From Clostridia bacterium (GTDB lineage: Bacteria; Bacillota_A; Clostridia; Christensenellales; Aristaeellaceae): DNA of 7,496 nt. A program made the translations under genes and the position numbers. The notes beneath the pieces are model-generated. The model made no database searches. It was not told the origin of the DNA and saw only the letters and a list, made by a program, of their open reading frames with translations. Positions within the stretch are counted from its first letter, which is position 1. Every line of letters begins with the position of its first letter. Where the stretch lies: contig JAFXMP010000010.1 in NCBI GenBank assembly GCA_017530275.1, positions 1 to 7,496 on the forward strand, in the 5' to 3' direction. Below, piece after piece: positions 5,825 through 7,496 of the stretch.

Positions 5825-6504
5825 GCGTCATCCCTCAACACGTAGCCGACGCCGCGCACGGTCTGCAAAAGCTTCTGGTCGAAGCCGTCGTCGATCTTGC
5901 CGCGCAGGTAGCGCACATATACGTCCACCACGTTGGTTTCGCCCAAATACTCGTAGCCCCACACCTTTTCCAGCAATTGGTCGCGGGTGAGCACGATGGT
6001 CTTGTTTTCCATGAAATATTGCAGCAGGGAAAATTCCCGGCCTGTGAGTTCGATGTCCTTGCCGTCCCGGGCGACCCGATGGCGGGAAACGTCCACGGTC
6101 AGGCCGCCGCAGGAAAGCAGCCCGGTTTCCTGTTTTTGGGCGCTTTGCTTGCGCAGGGAGGCGCGGATGCGGGCCAAAAGCTCTTCGATGGAAAAGGGCT
6201 TGGTCACGTAATCGTCGGCCCCCATGTCCAGGCCCGTCACCTTGTCCATCACCGCGTCCCGGGCGGTGAGCATGATCACGGGCATACCGTTTCCCGCTTT
6301 ACGCAGGCGGCGCAGCACTTCCAGGCCGTTGAGCCCCGGCAGCATGATGTCCAGCAGCAGCAGGTCATAACCGCCGCCCTCCGCCATTTCCAGTCCTGTG
6401 CGGCCGTCAAAGGCTTTGTCCACGGCGTACCCTTCGTGCTTCAATTCCAGCTCTACGAACCGGGCCAGCTTTTCTTCGTCCTCTACCAGCAATATCTTCG
6501 TCAT
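5821..6504 (-). CDS. OmpR/PhoB-family response regulator
   Basis: This 227-residue transcription factor is the expected partner of the adjacent kinase. The receiver domain (about 1-118) has the acidic pair Glu8 and Asp9, phospho-acceptor Asp52 in LLLLDIMLPG, Thr80 in MLTARD, and Lys102 in YVTKPF. The DNA-binding winged helix (about 130-225) includes ELTGREFSLLQYFMEN, the recognition region around NVVDVYVRYLRGKID, and the C-terminal hairpin TVRGVGYVLR. It resembles CutR/ArlR-type regulators. The ATG at 6504 has AAAGGAAGG at 6511-6519, 6 bases upstream. It follows the DUF4342-like gene by 71 bases, which contain G/C-rich inverted repeats but no T run that would make a terminator. Regulators of this family bind direct repeats of about 11-base period, and such repeats are present in front of the operon at 7265-7300. 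Confidence 0.95.
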   Translation of the reverse strand: MTKILLVEDEEKLARFVELELKHEGYAVDKAFDGRTGLEMAEGGGYDLLLLDIMLPGLNGLEVLRRLRKAGNGMPVIMLTARDAVMDKVTGLDMGADDYVTKPFSIEELLARIRASLRKQSAQKQETGLLSCGGLTVDVSRHRVARDGKDIELTGREFSLLQYFMENKTIVLTRDQLLEKVWGYEYLGETNVVDVYVRYLRGKIDDGFDQKLLQTVRGVGYVLRDDA

Positions 6505-6575
6505 ACGCTGCCTTCCTTTAACCGGAACGGGGGAGAGACCGGTATCGGCCCCTCCCTGCGTCCCCCTGTGATGGG

Positions 6576-7187
6576 TTATTCTACCTTGCTTTCGCTGTCA
6601 TCGGCGTGGATTTCGTTTTCAGCGGTCTTGCTCTCGTTCTTTTCCACGTGGATTTCCACGGCGGAGGCCGCTTTATCCTGGGCCTTGTTCATGAAATCGT
6701 TCACGTTGGTGTTGATGTCCGGGCCCCGGAAGCTGTACCGCGCGCCTAAGACCACGCTCAGGAACACCAGCACGATCCCAAAGATGATATAATGCCAGAG
6801 GAAGAAGATCACCAGCACCAGCAGGGTGAGGGGCACCGAAATCAGCTCTTCGAGAGGCTGGGAGGGCAGCGACCGGTTCCTGCGGGAGATCACCAGGTAA
6901 TTGGCGTTGCCTTTCTGGAACATCTTTTTGATCCATGCCCACAATTTGCTCATGGCGCTGGAGAAAGTCACCCTGACTTCGCCGTTCTTCGTGTTCCAGT
7001 TGTATTCCTTCTTTTCCTGGGTGGTGTATTCCTTGGCTTCGGGAGCGTCCTTTACCTTGCCTTCGTTTTCCAGCAGCACCAGGGCGTCCAGCATGTCCCA
7101 ATCACTGGCTTCCAAAGCGGCCTTCGCTTCTTCGTAGCTCACGTTGGCCTTGGCCCGCAGCTTTTCTACCATCTCGAAATGATCCAT
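6576..7187 (-). CDS. DUF4342-like membrane protein with UBA-like N-terminal domain
   Basis: The 203-residue protein starts with a UBA/EF-Ts-like three-helix segment at about 3-43 (VEKLRAKANVSYEEAKAALE, then SDWDMLDALVLLENEGKV). A charged linker follows, then a basic stretch at about 75-105 with KLWAWIKKMFQKG, then two hydrophobic helices at about 116-133 and 134-150, and an acidic, probably disordered tail to the end. The combination of this N-terminus with a two-helix membrane region matches my recollection of DUF4342 proteins in Clostridia. The function is unknown. Its ATG at 7187 has a strong AGGAGG at 7195-7200, 7 bases upstream. As the first gene behind the promoter at 7248-7256 and in the same direction as the regulator, kinase and lipoprotein, it may be a membrane partner of the kinase, which itself lacks an extracellular sensor. 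That link is inference. Confidence 0.8.
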   Translation of the reverse strand: MDHFEMVEKLRAKANVSYEEAKAALEASDWDMLDALVLLENEGKVKDAPEAKEYTTQEKKEYNWNTKNGEVRVTFSSAMSKLWAWIKKMFQKGNANYLVISRRNRSLPSQPLEELISVPLTLLVLVIFFLWHYIIFGIVLVFLSVVLGARYSFRGPDINTNVNDFMNKAQDKAASAVEIHVEKNESKTAENEIHADDSESKVE

Positions 7188-7201
7188 TGTATTTCCTCCT
7201 C

Positions 7202-7212
7202 GGCGTTTCGCC
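7202..7212. other. Small hairpin beside the ribosome-binding site
   Basis: GGCG-TTT-CGCC is a perfect 4-base-arm inverted repeat directly upstream of the AGGAGG at 7195-7200 of the DUF4342-like gene. In the leader RNA it would leave the ribosome-binding site free. It may be incidental. Confidence 0.3.
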
Positions 7213-7233
7213 TGTCGTTTGGGTGTTTGTTCT

Positions 7234-7246
7234 GTTCCCTTGGAAC
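7234..7246. promoter_or_regulatory. Operator-like palindrome at the predicted transcription start
   Basis: GTTCC and GGAAC form 5-base arms around a 3-base centre (CTT). Measured from the -10 at 7248-7253, the expected start is near 7241, so the palindrome spans about -6 to +8, a place where a repressor would block transcription. Confidence 0.35.
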
Positions 7247-7247
7247 G

Positions 7248-7256
7248 GTTATATCA
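7248..7256 (-). promoter_or_regulatory. Extended -10 promoter of the DUF4342-RR-HK-lipoprotein operon
   Basis: On the - strand TGATATAAC reads as an extended -10 (TGn followed by TATAAC, one mismatch to TATAAT). The -35 position (7276-7271, CCTCTC) does not match the consensus, which suggests a promoter depending on an activator. The leader to the ATG at 7187 would be about 54 bases. Confidence 0.5.
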
Positions 7257-7264
7257 TATCCAAA

Positions 7265-7304
7265 GAAAATGAGAGGAAAAGGAGGAAAATCATTAGAAAA
7301 TCAT
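7265..7304. promoter_or_regulatory. Four GAAAA boxes in two 11-base-spaced pairs, candidate response-regulator site
   Basis: GAAAA starts at 7265, 7276, 7285 and 7296, giving spacings of 11, 9 and 11. The second pair is extended to a perfect 9-base direct repeat, GAAAATCAT, at 7285-7293 and 7296-7304. The pairs flank and lie upstream of the -35 position of the operon promoter. Direct repeats with an 11-base period are the usual binding sites of OmpR/PhoB-family regulators, and one is encoded in this operon. Binding by that regulator is inference; the region is also generally A-rich. Confidence 0.5.
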
Positions 7305-7345
7305 GAGAAGCCAATGACAGTTTCCTCAAAATGCCCTTATGTTTC

Positions 7346-7496
7346 TCATTTTTTCTCGTAAACGACGGGGAAAGCGGCGCTGGGCGCGTCCTGGCCTTTG
7401 GGCGTAAAGGAGAGCTGCCCGCCGCTCAGGGCGATCACGCCTGTGGAGCCGGCCACCGTGCCCTTTTCCAGCAGCAGCTTCACTAATTTTTCATTC
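7346..7496 (-). CDS. C-terminal end of an unrecognised protein, cut by the window edge
   Basis: On the - strand a frame enters from the right edge and runs 50 codons to TGA at 7346-7348. The segment reads EKLVKLLLEKGTVAG, then STGVIALSGGQLSF, and ends FPVVYEKK. It has the GC-rich codon use of the neighbouring genes, no internal start that looks real and no internal stop. I do not recognise the family. It lies about 90 bases upstream of the operon promoter and is in the same direction; no hairpin terminator was found between them. Confidence 0.6.
   Translation of the reverse strand, partial: NEKLVKLLLEKGTVAGSTGVIALSGGQLSFTPKGQDAPSAAFPVVYEKK

Noticed and set aside
6505..6575. Inverted repeats (GGGGGA with TCCCCC, and ACCGG with CCGGT) between the DUF4342-like gene and the regulator as a terminator
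   Set aside because: No T run follows on the - strand, and alternative pairings compete; read-through into the regulator seems more likely.

Overview
The window most likely comes from a spore-forming Firmicute of the class Clostridia with a fairly high-GC genome. It carries a sporulation sigma factor (SigH) in the order thyX-rlmB-sigH that is common in Clostridia, strong GGAGG-type ribosome-binding sites, short Gram-positive signal peptides and a Gram-positive-style lipoprotein. I cannot name the genus; a gut or rumen clostridium is a guess from protein style.

Left part (1-2659, + strand). Bases 1-84 are AT-rich, unlike the rest, and end at a 12-base match to the Illumina TruSeq adapter stem (85-96). 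Beyond it the C-terminal third of a ThyX thymidylate synthase begins abruptly, so the left edge looks like an assembly chimera rather than a natural gene end. Next come rlmB (23S rRNA 2'-O-methyltransferase with a long basic N-terminal tail) and sigH, closely spaced and probably co-transcribed, then an intrinsic-type terminator. A GNAT acetyltransferase resembling aminoglycoside 6'-N-acetyltransferases follows.

Middle (2660-3759). A convergent gene on the - strand encodes an exported protein built from two copies of a roughly 100-residue beta-rich domain, with a possible promoter and a short direct repeat upstream.

Right part (3760-7345, - strand). Four genes read leftward as a likely operon: a membrane protein with a UBA-like N-terminus and a DUF4342-like domain, an OmpR-family response regulator, a histidine kinase with two transmembrane helices and almost no extracellular loop, and a lipoprotein made of DUF4097-type beta-helix rungs. 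The regulator and kinase overlap by 4 bases and the lipoprotein starts 16 bases after the kinase stop. In front of the first gene is a promoter with an extended -10, no recognisable -35, and four GAAAA boxes arranged as two pairs with 11-base spacing. That layout suits an activator of the OmpR family, so the operon may control itself. The set resembles envelope-stress modules such as the Bacillus lia locus in logic (small-loop kinase plus DUF4097 protein), although the regulator here is OmpR-type, not LuxR-type.

The right edge (7346-7496, - strand) holds the last 50 codons of an unrecognised gene. No tRNA, rRNA, CRISPR array, insertion sequence or phage gene was seen.
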